From assembly GCA_963818775.1 (NCBI GenBank), contig CAWFUF010000021.1, positions 124,001 to 188,000 of the forward strand: a DNA stretch of 64,000 nt, in the 5' to 3' direction. This document shows, one piece after another, positions 43,283 through 52,800 of this stretch. The stretch's first letter is position 1, and every line of letters starts with the position of its first letter. The DNA comes from JAMXLO01 sp963818775. GTDB lineage: Bacteria; Pseudomonadota; Alphaproteobacteria; Acetobacterales; Acetobacteraceae. A model generated the notes under the pieces. It was not told where the DNA came from, ran no database searches, and saw nothing but the letters and a program-made list of their open reading frames with translations. Made by a program: the position numbers and the translations under genes.

Positions 43283-43966
43283 TCAGGTGCTTTCGGCGCG
43301 CAGCATGTACCCGGCGTTGCGTACGGTCTGGATCAGCGGCGTCGGGAACGGCTTGTCCACCTTCTGCCGCAGCCGAGAGACATGCACGTCGATCACGTTC
43401 GTCTGCGGGTCGAAGTGATAATCCCAGACGCCCTCCAGCAGCATCGTGCGGGTCACCACCTGGCCGGCGTGGCGCATCAGGTACTCCAGCAGCCGGAACT
43501 CGCGCGGCTGCAGGTCGATCTTCTGCCCGGCGCGCTTGACTTGGCGCGACAGCAGATCGAGTTCCAGGTCCTCGACCACCAGCTTGGTCACCGGCCCCTC
43601 GCCCTTGCCGCGCCGCGCCAGCGCCTCGACGCGCGCGAGCAGTTCGGCGAAGGCGAACGGCTTGGTCAGGTAGTCGTCGCCGCCGGCCTTCAGGCCCCGA
43701 ACGCGCTCATCAACGTCCGCCAGCGCCGACAGGATCAGCACCGGTACGGTGTTCTTCTGCCCGCGCAGCGTTTCCAGGATCTTCAGTCCGTCGATACCGC
43801 CAGGCAGCATGCGGTCGAGAATCACCGCGTCGAACGCCTCGCTCGCCGCCATGAACAGACCGTCGCGGCCATTGTCGGCGAGTTCCACGACGTGGCCCGC
43901 CTCCTTCAGTCCGCGCACGACGAAGGCGCCCACGTCCTTGTCGTCTTCCACCACCAGGATACGCAT
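43283..43966 (-). CDS. OmpR-family response regulator
   Basis: A 227-residue regulator. The receiver (about 1-118) has VEDDKD, acceptor Asp in VILDRMLPGG, Ser in LILSAL and Lys in LTKPF. The winged-helix output (about 130-225) has LQPREFRLLEYLMRHAGQVV and VIDVHVSRLRQKVD. The ATG has GAAGGAG upstream; the frame extends five codons further to overlap the protease stop. It is co-transcribed with the HtrA protease ahead and the kinase behind. Confidence 0.92.
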   Translation of the reverse strand: MRILVVEDDKDVGAFVVRGLKEAGHVVELADNGRDGLFMAASEAFDAVILDRMLPGGIDGLKILETLRGQKNTVPVLILSALADVDERVRGLKAGGDDYLTKPFAFAELLARVEALARRGKGEGPVTKLVVEDLELDLLSRQVKRAGQKIDLQPREFRLLEYLMRHAGQVVTRTMLLEGVWDYHFDPQTNVIDVHVSRLRQKVDKPFPTPLIQTVRNAGYMLRAEST

Positions 43967-43977
43967 CGCTTGCTCCT

Positions 43978-45063
43978 TCACCCGGATCCGCTGGCGGGAC
44001 GCTGCCCCACGGTGACCGGCACATCGAATTCACGGCCCTGACGGCGGATCGTCAGGTTCACGCTGCTGCCCGGCGACACCGCGGCGACCGTGCGGATCAG
44101 TCCGAGCGCGCCCTCGATGCGCTCGCCATTCACCGAAAGGATTATGTCGCCCTGACGCAGGCCGGCACGCGCAGCAGGGCTCGTGCGCTCGATGCCGGCG
44201 ATGGTGACGCCGTTGTCCGAGTTCGCCACCGATACGCCGAGCCAGCCGCGCTCGATGTGGCCGCTGGTGCGCAACTGATTGATGATGGGCATGACCAGTT
44301 CGCTGGGCGTGGCGAAGCCGATGCCGACCGAGCCGCCCGAGGGCGAGACGATGGCAGTGCTGACGCCTACCACCTGTCCATCCATGTTGAAGATCGGGCC
44401 GCCTGAATTGCCCGGATTGATTGGCGCATCAAGCTGCAGGAAGTTATCGAACGGACCCGCGCCGAGATCGCGGCCGCGCGCCGAAACGATGCCGGCGGTG
44501 ACCGAGCCGCCGAGACCGAACGGATTGCCGGCGGCGAGGACCCAGTCGCCTACCTCGACCTGGCGGGAATCGCCGAATGCGACGGCGGGGAGCGGGCCGG
44601 TCGCCTGCACCTTGATCAGCGCCACGTCGGTGAGTTCGTCGGTGCCGATGACCTCAGCGGGCAGCCGCGTGCCATTGGTCAGGCTGACCACGATCTTGTC
44701 GGCGTGACCGACGACGTGGTTGTTGGTCACGATCAGCCCTGACGAGTCGATGATGAAACCCGAACCGGCGCCCATCGTCTGTTCCTTGCGATTGCCGAAG
44801 CGGCGACGGAACTCGCGGCCGAGTGGCGTGTCGCGCAATTCGGGCGGCAGTTCACTCAGCACCTCGCCGCCGGACACGGTTTCGGTCACCGCGATGTTCA
44901 CCACCGACGGCAGCACGCGCTTGACCAGCGGCGAGAAGCTGTCGGGCGTTGAGCGGGCAATGGCGCTGCCGGGTACCGAGGTGCAGGCGGTGACGAGGAG
45001 GGCGAGAGCCAGCATCGCCAGCCGAGGACCTCTTCGCAGGAGATGGGGCCGCCAGGGGTTCAT
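43978..45063 (-). CDS. HtrA/DegP-type serine protease, membrane-anchored
   Basis: A 361-residue periplasmic protease. A lipoprotein-like signal (ALALLVTACTS) precedes the trypsin-like domain with triad His in VTNNHVVGHAD, Asp in DELTDVALIKV and Ser in NPGNSGGPIF; one PDZ domain follows (about 265-355). A single PDZ makes it DegS-like in layout. The distal regulator and kinase suggest an envelope-stress response in which protease and sensor are co-expressed. Confidence 0.9.
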   Translation of the reverse strand: MNPWRPHLLRRGPRLAMLALALLVTACTSVPGSAIARSTPDSFSPLVKRVLPSVVNIAVTETVSGGEVLSELPPELRDTPLGREFRRRFGNRKEQTMGAGSGFIIDSSGLIVTNNHVVGHADKIVVSLTNGTRLPAEVIGTDELTDVALIKVQATGPLPAVAFGDSRQVEVGDWVLAAGNPFGLGGSVTAGIVSARGRDLGAGPFDNFLQLDAPINPGNSGGPIFNMDGQVVGVSTAIVSPSGGSVGIGFATPSELVMPIINQLRTSGHIERGWLGVSVANSDNGVTIAGIERTSPAARAGLRQGDIILSVNGERIEGALGLIRTVAAVSPGSSVNLTIRRQGREFDVPVTVGQRPASGSG

Positions 45064-45138
45064 CGTGTTTGGTTCTTCCCCGCAGGATTGCGTCAGCAGG
45101 AGATGGCATGCGGTTGCGGCAGCAACAAGAATCCGCGG

Positions 45139-47556
45139 TCAATTACCTGCCCCCAGCCTCGACGGATCCTCCGGCCAGTCGTGCTTTGGATAACGCCCCC
45201 GCATATCACGTCGAACATCGGCCCACCCGCCGCGCCAGAAGCCGGCGAGGTCGGCGGTTATCGCGACCGGCCTTCCCGCCGGCGACAGCAGCGCGAGCTG
45301 CAATGGCGCGCGGCCGTCCGCCAGGGTCGGTGTTGCGGTCATTCCATAGAATGCCTGCGCCCGGGCGGATGCGACCGGCACCGGCTGGGTGTAATCGATG
45401 TTGGCGCGCGCGCCGTGCAGCGTCAGGTGCACTGGCAGCGCCGCGTCCAGGCGTCGGCCGAGGTCCCATGGCAGCAGCCCGCGCAGGATGGCGTGCAGGT
45501 CGACCCGGACCAGGTCGGCAAGTCGCGACATGCCGCCAAGCCGCGGCGCGAGCCACTCCTGCACATCAATTGCCAGTGCTCCGTCGGAGAGGTCGGGCCA
45601 GCCCGCGTCAGGTTCGAGCCGTCGCATCAGGGCGACCCGTGCCTGAAGCTGGCGAACGGCATCGGTCCAGGGCAGCGGCCGCAGTCCGTCGGCTGCCACC
45701 GCGCGGGCGAGCGCCGCTGACACCTCGACGGGATCGGCCGGCTCGGTGCGGTCGGTCAGCACCAGCGCCCCGAGACGCCGCCGCCGTCGCGCCAGCACTG
45801 CGCCAGAGACCGGATCGAAGCTGGTCTCCACCTGCTCGGTGATGCGGGCGGCGGGCAGAGAGTCAGGATCGAGCGGCGCCGCCAGCTTGATCCGCGCTGC
45901 CGCCTTTAGTTCCAGCGACGCCACCGCCAGCAGCGGCGCGCTGGCCAGCGGATCGGCGCGAGGCAGGCGCGCCCCGCCGCCGCCGGCCAGCCGAAAACTG
46001 CCTGGCTCACCGCGGCGCTGGGCGATGCGGTCAGGGAAGGCGGCAGCGAGCAGGCGCCCGGGATCGCCATCGGCCAGCGTGTCGGTCCGCATCCGCCGGC
46101 GATACCGCGCCGCCACCCGGCGGATGCGCGACAGCGCGCCACGGTCGGCCGCAGGATCGCCTTCGGCGAGCGCCGCCAGCCGCAGGCCGACATCAGCGGG
46201 CGCGTCAGGACGGCGCAGCGGGTCACGCTCCTCCAGCAGCGCGGCGAGGTCGGCGGCCAGCGCTGCCTCGGCGGGCGTGCGGGCCGCCAGCATCATCGCC
46301 GCCAGACGCGGATGGGCGCCCAGAGCTGCCATACGGTTGCCGGCGTCAGTGATACGCCCGGCACCGTCGAGTGCGCCAAGCTCGGTCAGCAGCGCGGTCG
46401 CGGCGGCCATCGCGCCTTGCGGTGGCGGGTCGAGGAACGGCAGGTCGGCGGGCGCGGCGCCCCAGGCGGCGCAGTCGAGCACCAGCCCAGACAGCTCCGC
46501 CTCGAGGATCTCCGGCCGGTCGTGGGCTGCCAGGCCGCGATGCAATGCGGTCGACCACAGCCGGATGGCGACGCCAGGCGCCTCACGCCCCGCTCGCCCG
46601 GCCCGCTGTTCCGCCGCCGCACGGGAGATCCGCAACGTCGTCAGCCGCGTCAGGCCAGCGGACGCATCGAGCCGCGGCGCCCGGCGCCAGCCGCCATCGA
46701 CCACGATCCGCACGCCAGGCACCGTCAGTGACGTCTCGGCGATCGAGGTCGCCAGCACCACCCGCCGCCGTTCGGCCGGTCGCAGGGCACGGTCCTGCTC
46801 CGCCGGCGGCAGATCCCCGTGCAGCGGCAGCACCAGCGCGCCGCAATCCGCCAGCGCCACATGCGTGCGGCGAATCTCCGCCATGCCGGGGAGGAAGGCG
46901 AGGATATCGCCGTCATGCTCGGCCAGCGCGGCACGCACCGCGTGGGCCATCGCCTCGGGCAGATCGCGCGGGCTGGGGATGTCGCGTGCCGCGTGGCGGA
47001 CCTCGACCGGGAACATGCGGCCGGCACTTTCGATCACGTCCGCGTCCAGCAGGCCAGCCAGGCGCGCGCCGTCTGCGGTCGCCGACATGGCGATCAGCCG
47101 CAGCTCCGGTCGCAGCACACGCTGGAGGTCACGGCACAGCGCGAGTGCCAAATCGGATTCCAGCGAACGCTCATGCACCTCGTCGAGAATCACCGCGGCG
47201 ACGCCCTCCAGCCCTTGATCGGCAAGCAGGCGACGGATCAGCAGGCCCTCGGTGACGACCTCGATACGGGTTGCCGGCGAGACGGCGGCGTCCAGCCTGG
47301 TGCGATAGCCGACCGTGTCGCCGACCAGCTCATTGAGCAGCGACGCCATGCGGGTGGCTGCGGCGCGGGTGGCGAGCCGGCGCGGCTCGAGCATGACGAT
47401 GCCGCCCTGGCCGCGCCAAGCCGCGCCGAGCAAATTGAGCGGGACCAGAGTGGTCTTGCCGGCGCCGGGCGGCGCCACCAGCACGGCATTGCGTCCGTCG
47501 GCGAGGGTTTTCAGCAGTGCCGGGACGGCGTCGGTGACTGGCAGTTCGGGCAGCAT
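45139..47556 (-). CDS. hrpB: ATP-dependent helicase HrpB
   Basis: An 805-residue DEAH-type helicase. It has Walker A VAPPGAGKTTLVPLNLL, motif II ILDEVHERSL, motif III SATAD, motif VI EQRAGRAGRE, and an HrpB-specific C-terminal region ending near WPEDPSRLGAGN. The cellular substrate of HrpB is not established. The ATG giving MLPELPVTDA is preferred; a GTG 12 codons upstream is possible. It diverges from the DsbD-family gene. Confidence 0.92.
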   Translation of the reverse strand: MLPELPVTDAVPALLKTLADGRNAVLVAPPGAGKTTLVPLNLLGAAWRGQGGIVMLEPRRLATRAAATRMASLLNELVGDTVGYRTRLDAAVSPATRIEVVTEGLLIRRLLADQGLEGVAAVILDEVHERSLESDLALALCRDLQRVLRPELRLIAMSATADGARLAGLLDADVIESAGRMFPVEVRHAARDIPSPRDLPEAMAHAVRAALAEHDGDILAFLPGMAEIRRTHVALADCGALVLPLHGDLPPAEQDRALRPAERRRVVLATSIAETSLTVPGVRIVVDGGWRRAPRLDASAGLTRLTTLRISRAAAEQRAGRAGREAPGVAIRLWSTALHRGLAAHDRPEILEAELSGLVLDCAAWGAAPADLPFLDPPPQGAMAAATALLTELGALDGAGRITDAGNRMAALGAHPRLAAMMLAARTPAEAALAADLAALLEERDPLRRPDAPADVGLRLAALAEGDPAADRGALSRIRRVAARYRRRMRTDTLADGDPGRLLAAAFPDRIAQRRGEPGSFRLAGGGGARLPRADPLASAPLLAVASLELKAAARIKLAAPLDPDSLPAARITEQVETSFDPVSGAVLARRRRRLGALVLTDRTEPADPVEVSAALARAVAADGLRPLPWTDAVRQLQARVALMRRLEPDAGWPDLSDGALAIDVQEWLAPRLGGMSRLADLVRVDLHAILRGLLPWDLGRRLDAALPVHLTLHGARANIDYTQPVPVASARAQAFYGMTATPTLADGRAPLQLALLSPAGRPVAITADLAGFWRGGWADVRRDMRGRYPKHDWPEDPSRLGAGN

Positions 47557-47615
47557 GCTGGTGGTCCGACGGAAACTGCGCCATATGCGCACGAAACCCG
47601 CAATCAGGGGACCCC

Positions 47616-49646
47616 ATGCCGCTTGTGCTCAGAGCGATGCTGCTCGCGCTGTTGGCCTGTTGGGGCCTGCCGGCTGCTGCCCTGGAGAGCGCGCAGGTCG
47701 TCAGTTCGCGCGCCACCGCATCGCTGGTCACGGATGTCGATTCAGTGGCGCCGGGGAGGCCGTTCCGCGTCGGCCTGCGGCTGCAGCTTGCGACGGGATG
47801 GCACACCTATTGGCAGAACCCTGGCGATGCCGGCGTTCCACCGGAGCTGGATTTCGACCTGTCGCCCGGTGCCACGGCGGGGCCGATTGTCTGGCCCACG
47901 CCGCAGCGGGTGCCCGAAGGGTCGCTGATGACCTATTCCTACACCGACAACGTGCTGCTGCCGGTGACTATCAAGCCTTCCCCCGCCGGCGCCACAAGCA
48001 TTAAGGCGCACGCGAACTGGCTGGTGTGCCGTGACATCTGCGTGCCGGAGGAAGGCGACTTCCGCCTCGATCTTCCGGCGGGGAACGCCTCACCCTCGGC
48101 GCAGGCGCCGTTGTTCGCCGCGTTCGACCGGGAAGTGCCGCGGCCGTCTCCCTGGCACGCGGTGGTCGGACGGGACGGGACGCTGTTCGTGCAGGGTCCC
48201 GAGTTGACCCCCGCTACCGTGGTCGACGCGTGGTTCATTCCCGATACGCCCGGCACGATCCTCGACAGCGCCGCGCAGCCACTGACGGTGTGGCACGGCG
48301 GGTTCACGCTCGCGCTACGGCCTGGCAAGGCGTTCCGGCCTGAGGGCCAGCTATCGGGCGTCCTGTCGATCCGCGACCGCAGCGGGCTGGAGACCGATGT
48401 GGTGCTCCGCGCCACGGCCGGCACCGTGCCGCCACAACCGCCGACCATGGGTCTCCGGCGCCTTCTGGGGTTGGCTTTCCTGGGCGGACTGATCCTCAAC
48501 CTGATGCCGTGCGTCTTCCCGGTGCTGGCCTTGAAGGTGGTCGGCCTCGCCGGAGCGGGGAAGGCAAAGGCGCGTTGGCAGGGGGTCGCCTATACGGCCG
48601 GCGTGCTGGTGGCATTCGCTGGTCTGGGCGCGGCGCTGCTGGCGGGGCGCGCCGCGGGTACAGCGGCCGGCTGGGGATTCCAGTTCCAGTCCCCGGTGTT
48701 CGTCGCCGCTATGGCTTGGCTGTTATTCGCTGTCGGGCTCAACCTTTCCGGGGTCTATGAGTTGGGCACCGGCCTCGTTCGCACCGGCCACGGCCTGGCT
48801 GCGCGTCCCGGACAACTGGGCAGCTTCTTCACCGGGCTGCTCGCCGTCGTGGTGGCGACGCCATGCACCGCGCCGTTCATGGGCGTCGCCATCGCCGCCG
48901 GCCTCGCCGCGCCACCGACGGTGACGATGCTGGTGTTTCTCGCGATGGGACTTGGCCTCGCGGCGCCCTACGCCGCGCTGGCGGCGATGCCGACCCTGTG
49001 GCGCTCGGCGCCGCGGCCCGGGCGCTGGATGGAAGTGCTGCGCCAGGCACTGGCGTTTCCGATGTACGGCGCGAGCGCCTGGCTCGTGTGGGTGGTGAGC
49101 GAGGAGGCCGGCCCGTCAGGCGTATTGGGCACCGCCGCCGGACTGGTGCTGCTCGGCTTCGCAGGCTGGGTGCTGGGCATCACGCAAGGCAGCGCGGATC
49201 GCGGCCGGCGCGTGGGTCAATCGGCCGCCACCGCCGCGCTGCTCGCGGCGCTGGCCGTGTTGAGCGGGATCGCGGTGGCACCGGCCGCGCCGTCCGATGT
49301 GGCAGAGTCAGGGGCGGAGCCGTTCAATGCCTCTCGCCTTGCCGCGCTGCGTGCCGAGGGACAGCCGGTGTTCGTCAACATGACTGCGGCGTGGTGCGTG
49401 ACCTGCCTGGTGAATGAGCGAGTGGCGATCAGCAGCGATGCGGTGCGCCACGCGTTCGCCGATCATCATGTGACGTACATGAAGGGTGACTGGACGCGCC
49501 AGGATCCGCAGATCACTGACTACCTGCGCGAGAACGGCCGCGATGGTGTGCCGCTGTATGTGTATTACCCGTCGCGCGGCCAGCCGGCGGTGCTGCCACA
49601 GATACTGACCGAGAATGCGTTGCTGGGCGAACTCGACCGGGGTTAG
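47616..49646 (+). CDS. DsbD/ScsB-family thiol:disulfide reductase
   Basis: A 676-residue inner-membrane protein. A signal peptide and periplasmic N-terminal domain (about 20-275, with CRDICVPEEGDF) are followed by an eight-helix transporter core (about 285-560) with NLMPCVFPVLALK and ATPCTAPFMG as the electron-carrying Cys pair, and a C-terminal thioredoxin domain with AAWCVTCLVNE. It would carry electrons from cytoplasmic thioredoxin to periplasmic targets. The large N-terminal domain is ScsB-like rather than E. coli DsbD-like. Confidence 0.9.
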   Translation: MPLVLRAMLLALLACWGLPAAALESAQVVSSRATASLVTDVDSVAPGRPFRVGLRLQLATGWHTYWQNPGDAGVPPELDFDLSPGATAGPIVWPTPQRVPEGSLMTYSYTDNVLLPVTIKPSPAGATSIKAHANWLVCRDICVPEEGDFRLDLPAGNASPSAQAPLFAAFDREVPRPSPWHAVVGRDGTLFVQGPELTPATVVDAWFIPDTPGTILDSAAQPLTVWHGGFTLALRPGKAFRPEGQLSGVLSIRDRSGLETDVVLRATAGTVPPQPPTMGLRRLLGLAFLGGLILNLMPCVFPVLALKVVGLAGAGKAKARWQGVAYTAGVLVAFAGLGAALLAGRAAGTAAGWGFQFQSPVFVAAMAWLLFAVGLNLSGVYELGTGLVRTGHGLAARPGQLGSFFTGLLAVVVATPCTAPFMGVAIAAGLAAPPTVTMLVFLAMGLGLAAPYAALAAMPTLWRSAPRPGRWMEVLRQALAFPMYGASAWLVWVVSEEAGPSGVLGTAAGLVLLGFAGWVLGITQGSADRGRRVGQSAATAALLAALAVLSGIAVAPAAPSDVAESGAEPFNASRLAALRAEGQPVFVNMTAAWCVTCLVNERVAISSDAVRHAFADHHVTYMKGDWTRQDPQITDYLRENGRDGVPLYVYYPSRGQPAVLPQILTENALLGELDRG

Positions 49647-49802
49647 TACCTCTATGAAGTGGTTTTGACGGTCGGGCGCTAACGTTCTCTTGAAGCGGCA
49701 GGCATCGAAAACTGGTTAGATTATCTTGTGGGAGGCGGCATCGGGTGCACGCCCGATCGTCCCCAGACGTGCCTAGTTGCGACAACCTGCAATGGAGGCA
49801 AC

Positions 49803-50654
49803 ATGCGCACGATTGTTTCACGACGAAGACTTGGATATGGCGCGCTCGGAGCCACCCTGATCGGTTCCGGCGCAGCAGGACAAGACAGCCCAAAAGAACG
49901 AACGCGACGGCTACCGTGGACATTCGCGCCGATACCCGTGGTAGGTGGCACATCCGGCTTGAGCCCGGTAGGCGCCTTTCACACGTTCGGCGGTCCTGGT
50001 CAGGAGCCGTCCACCATCAGCAATTTCAAGGGTTCCTCGGGCATTGCGGTCCTAAGTGGCAATGTAACACGGACGAACATCAAGACCGGCGATCAACAAT
50101 CGTTTCCGTTCGATCAGAGTACTAGCATGCGGTTCATGACGGGAACGTTTGTCGGCGCTGACGGACAAGAGCACCAGGGAACTTTCGCGTTTGTTTGAGT
50201 GGAAGTGTTCCTGCCCGGTTCGGGCGGCGCACAGATACACGAATTCAACCCATCGCAGTTCCCGCCAGTCGGCCTGTTCTGGACCGTGCCTCTGCCTGCC
50301 AGGGGTGTCGAGGTTGATCTGACCAACGGTACCGCGACCATGACGGCGAGCAAGGTGCCAGTCTATGACTATATTACGCTGCAAAACGCGCTGACCACGG
50401 GCAACAACCCACCGCCGGTTCCGGGTTGGATATCGTTCAAGGTTGTCTGGCAGGGCGGCGTAACAATGATGCCCGTTACCAGCACTGATCCGGCGAAGGG
50501 CATCTTCTCTGGCACGTTTGCTACATGCATGGCGCAAATGGAGTGGCAGGCTGCGGCAGGTGACTTCACCTTCCAGTCGGACCCGCTGGAAACCTCATTG
50601 AGTACGTTTGCCGAAATCGGTCAGGAGACCAACGGTTCGTACCTGACTGCATAG
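49803..50654 (+). pseudogene. Exported protein gene interrupted by an in-frame TGA
   Basis: Two halves lie in the same frame: 131 residues from MRTIVSRRRLGYGALGATL (a Tat-like signal) to GTFAFV, then TGA at 50196-50198, then VEVFLPGSGGAQIHEFNPSQ and ~145 more residues to a normal stop. GGAGG lies six bases before the ATG, and a hairpin follows the distal stop. A single G-to-A change of TGG would explain the stop. No SECIS-like hairpin is evident, so recoding is unlikely. Family not recognised; a beta-rich secreted protein is likely. Confidence 0.72.
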
Positions 50655-50662
50655 CGACTCAC

Positions 50663-50692
50663 GAAGGCGGCTGGATACTACCCACCGCCTTC
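50663..50692 (+). terminator. Hairpin after the interrupted gene
   Basis: GAAGGCGG, 14-base loop, CCGCCTTC: an 8-bp perfect stem ten bases after the distal stop, in the gap before the convergent RidA gene. No T run. Confidence 0.5.
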
Positions 50693-50808
50693 CACCCGCC
50701 CTGGTCAACGTTCCGCATCACGACAGATGCAGATGGCTAGCGCATCGTGGCGGCTGATGAATCGCATATTCCCAACTTCGGCCGGTTGCGACGCGGTGCT
50801 GACTTCTC

Positions 50809-51195
50809 TCAGGAAACCGCTTCCGCTTCGATCTCCACCATGAAACGCGGATCGGCGAGCCCTGCGACGAACAGCAGCGTCGAGCACGGTGCATGCTCGC
50901 CATACACCGCCTCGCGTGCCGCGCGGAAAGACGCGAGCAGTGAGCGATCGGTCAGGAACACAGTCGTCTTGACCAGATTGCTGACGCCCATGCCGTGCGC
51001 CTCCAGCACCGCGCGCAGATTGGCGAATGCCTGGGCAATCTGGCCCTCGCCGGCGCTTGGTACGGAGCCGTCCGCCGCCACACCGACCTGGCCCGAGATG
51101 ATGAGGCGACGCTGCTCGCCCGTAATCAGCATGGAGTGCGTATAGCCGGTCGGCGCGCGCACGGTCGGCGGGTTGGTTGCAGTGATGACGGCCAT
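50809..51195 (-). CDS. RidA family protein
   Basis: A 128-residue YjgF/YER057c/UK114 protein. GYTHSMLITGEQRRLIISGQVG, a central helix, and the C-terminal DPRFMVEIEAEAV match. The active-site Arg of enamine deaminases (usually near position 105) is not obvious, since the expected place reads GLADPRF; members lacking it may do other reactions. It is leftward, next to a MetX-like hydrolase, possibly in the same unit. Confidence 0.85.
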   Translation of the reverse strand: MAVITATNPPTVRAPTGYTHSMLITGEQRRLIISGQVGVAADGSVPSAGEGQIAQAFANLRAVLEAHGMGVSNLVKTTVFLTDRSLLASFRAAREAVYGEHAPCSTLLFVAGLADPRFMVEIEAEAVS

Positions 51196-51248
51196 GGCTG
51201 GACTCCTTGGTTGGAATTACGGCTCGATGTGACGGTGCGTGTTTGCCA

Positions 51249-52256
51249 CTACCGCGCGAGCCAGGCGCGCACGGCCTCTTTGACAAACCGCGCATCCTCC
51301 GGGTTCGTTGCCGGGTTGCCGGCACGGTGTCCCCAGATGCTGGGGATCGGTTTCAGTTCCGCCTGCGCCAGGAGCGGCAGTTCGGCCGCGTTGTCGGCGA
51401 CGCGGAAATAGAGATCGGTCTCGCCCGGCATCAGCAGTACGCGCGCGCGGATCGTACGGAGTGCACGCGGCAGATCGCCGTCGTACAACGCGTTGTCGCT
51501 GATGTCCGCGGCGTCCCAGGTGCGAAGCTGGGCATACTGATTTGCCGCGGGACGCGCGCCGAACCTGTCCTCCCAGTCGGTGCGCAGGAACGTCTCGAGG
51601 TCCGGCGCGCCGGCGAGATGCAGTCCCGCACGGTAGAAATCCTGGCTGAGGGCCCAGGCCGCATAAATACGCCCGAACGCTCGCTTGGCCGCGCGTGGCT
51701 CGGCAGAGAAACGGCCGTCGCCGATATGCTCCGGCGCCGCCTCAAGCGTTGCCATCAGACTGCGAAGGAACACCCGATTGTGCACGGCGGTGCGTGCTAC
51801 GCCGCAATTCACCACGATGCGGTCCACCGCGTCGGGGAACAGTGCGGCCCAGTGATAGGCCTGCAGGGCGCCCATCGACCAGCCATACACGCACGCCACG
51901 TGCTCGATGTCGAACAGGTCGCGCAGCGCACGGCGCTGGACCTGCACATTGTCGAATATCGTCACCAGCGCCGGATAGTCCGCCATGTCCGACGGGCTGG
52001 AAGACAGCCCGTTGCCGAACATGTCGCAGATCACGATGAACCAGCGCGTCGGGTCCAGCACGCCGTCGGGGCCGATCAGCCATTCCAGATCCGGATGCTG
52101 CGCACCGTAGCTGGTGGGATAGACGATGACGTTGTCGCGCGTCGGCGCAAGCGTACCGTGCGCCTTCCAGGACAAACGCGCGTCGCGCAGGACGGCGCCC
52201 GATTGCAACGTCAGGTCTCCGGCGTCGAAAATCCCCTGCTGCGTGGGCCAGGCCAT
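51249..52256 (-). CDS. Alpha/beta-fold hydrolase (homoserine acetyltransferase-like)
   Basis: A 335-residue alpha/beta hydrolase. The nucleophile elbow is YGWSMGALQAYHWAALFP (Ser of GWSMG), and the catalytic His is in SIWGHRAGNPATNPED. The fold is that of MetX, but the MetX-type Gly-Gly-Ser elbow is replaced, so it is more likely a hydrolase or a diverged acyltransferase. Adjacent to ridA; overlapped on the other strand only by the rlmH upstream region. Confidence 0.82.
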   Translation of the reverse strand: MAWPTQQGIFDAGDLTLQSGAVLRDARLSWKAHGTLAPTRDNVIVYPTSYGAQHPDLEWLIGPDGVLDPTRWFIVICDMFGNGLSSSPSDMADYPALVTIFDNVQVQRRALRDLFDIEHVACVYGWSMGALQAYHWAALFPDAVDRIVVNCGVARTAVHNRVFLRSLMATLEAAPEHIGDGRFSAEPRAAKRAFGRIYAAWALSQDFYRAGLHLAGAPDLETFLRTDWEDRFGARPAANQYAQLRTWDAADISDNALYDGDLPRALRTIRARVLLMPGETDLYFRVADNAAELPLLAQAELKPIPSIWGHRAGNPATNPEDARFVKEAVRAWLAR

Positions 52257-52322
52257 CGCTTCCCCCTATGGTCCGGACACATGCTTGAGCCTGCCGCGAC
52301 CCACCGCAAGAGGAGGCAGAAG

Positions 52323-52781
52323 GTGCTGAGCCTGTTTGCTGTCGGCCGGTTGCGCGACGGGCCGGAGGCCGAACTCTTTGCCCGCTACAATACGCGGCTG
52401 CGGCCGAAAATCGCAGTGATCGAGATTGCGGAAGCGCGTGGGGCGTCCACGGAGGTGAAGCGTCGCGAGGGCGAGGCGCTGCTGGGCGCACTGCCCGATC
52501 CGGCCTTCGTGGTGGCGCTGGATTCCGGCGGCGCGTTGCCGGACAGCGAAGAACTGGCGCGCCTGCTGGAACGCTGGCTCGCTGCGGGGCGGCCGGTCTG
52601 CTTTCTCGTCGGTGGCGCCGAGGGGCTGGACCGCCAGGTGATCGCCCGCGCCGATTACACGCTGTCGCTCGGACGATTGACCTGGCCGCACCTTCTCGCC
52701 CGCGTCATGCTGGTCGAGCAGGTCTACCGCGCTCAGTCGATCGCGGCGGGGCATCCTTACCACCGGTCGGGGCGGCCCTGA
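52323..52781 (+). CDS. rlmH: 23S rRNA pseudouridine-1915 N3-methyltransferase RlmH
   Basis: A 152-residue SPOUT methyltransferase. FVVALDSGGALPDSEELARL and CFLVGGAEGLDRQVIARAD are the knot motifs, and the closing VYRAQSIAAGHPYHRSG is the RlmH signature for binding pseudouridine 1915 in helix 69. The GTG start with GAGGAGG six bases upstream gives the exact family length; the long open frame upstream is not coding. Confidence 0.93.
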   Translation: MLSLFAVGRLRDGPEAELFARYNTRLRPKIAVIEIAEARGASTEVKRREGEALLGALPDPAFVVALDSGGALPDSEELARLLERWLAAGRPVCFLVGGAEGLDRQVIARADYTLSLGRLTWPHLLARVMLVEQVYRAQSIAAGHPYHRSGRP

Positions 52782-52790
52782 GGCCGCCCC
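52769..52790. terminator. Hairpin overlapping the rlmH stop
   Basis: GGGGCGGCC, loop CTGA, GGCCGCCCC: a perfect 9-bp stem whose loop holds the rlmH TGA. It lies between rlmH and the convergent solute-binding-protein gene and could stop transcription from both sides. Confidence 0.62.
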
Positions 52791-52800
52791 CCCGCGGCAC

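Noticed and set aside
50196..50198. Selenocysteine at the in-frame TGA
   Set aside because: No SECIS-like hairpin directly downstream and no Cys-containing motif around the codon; a mutated Trp codon is simpler.
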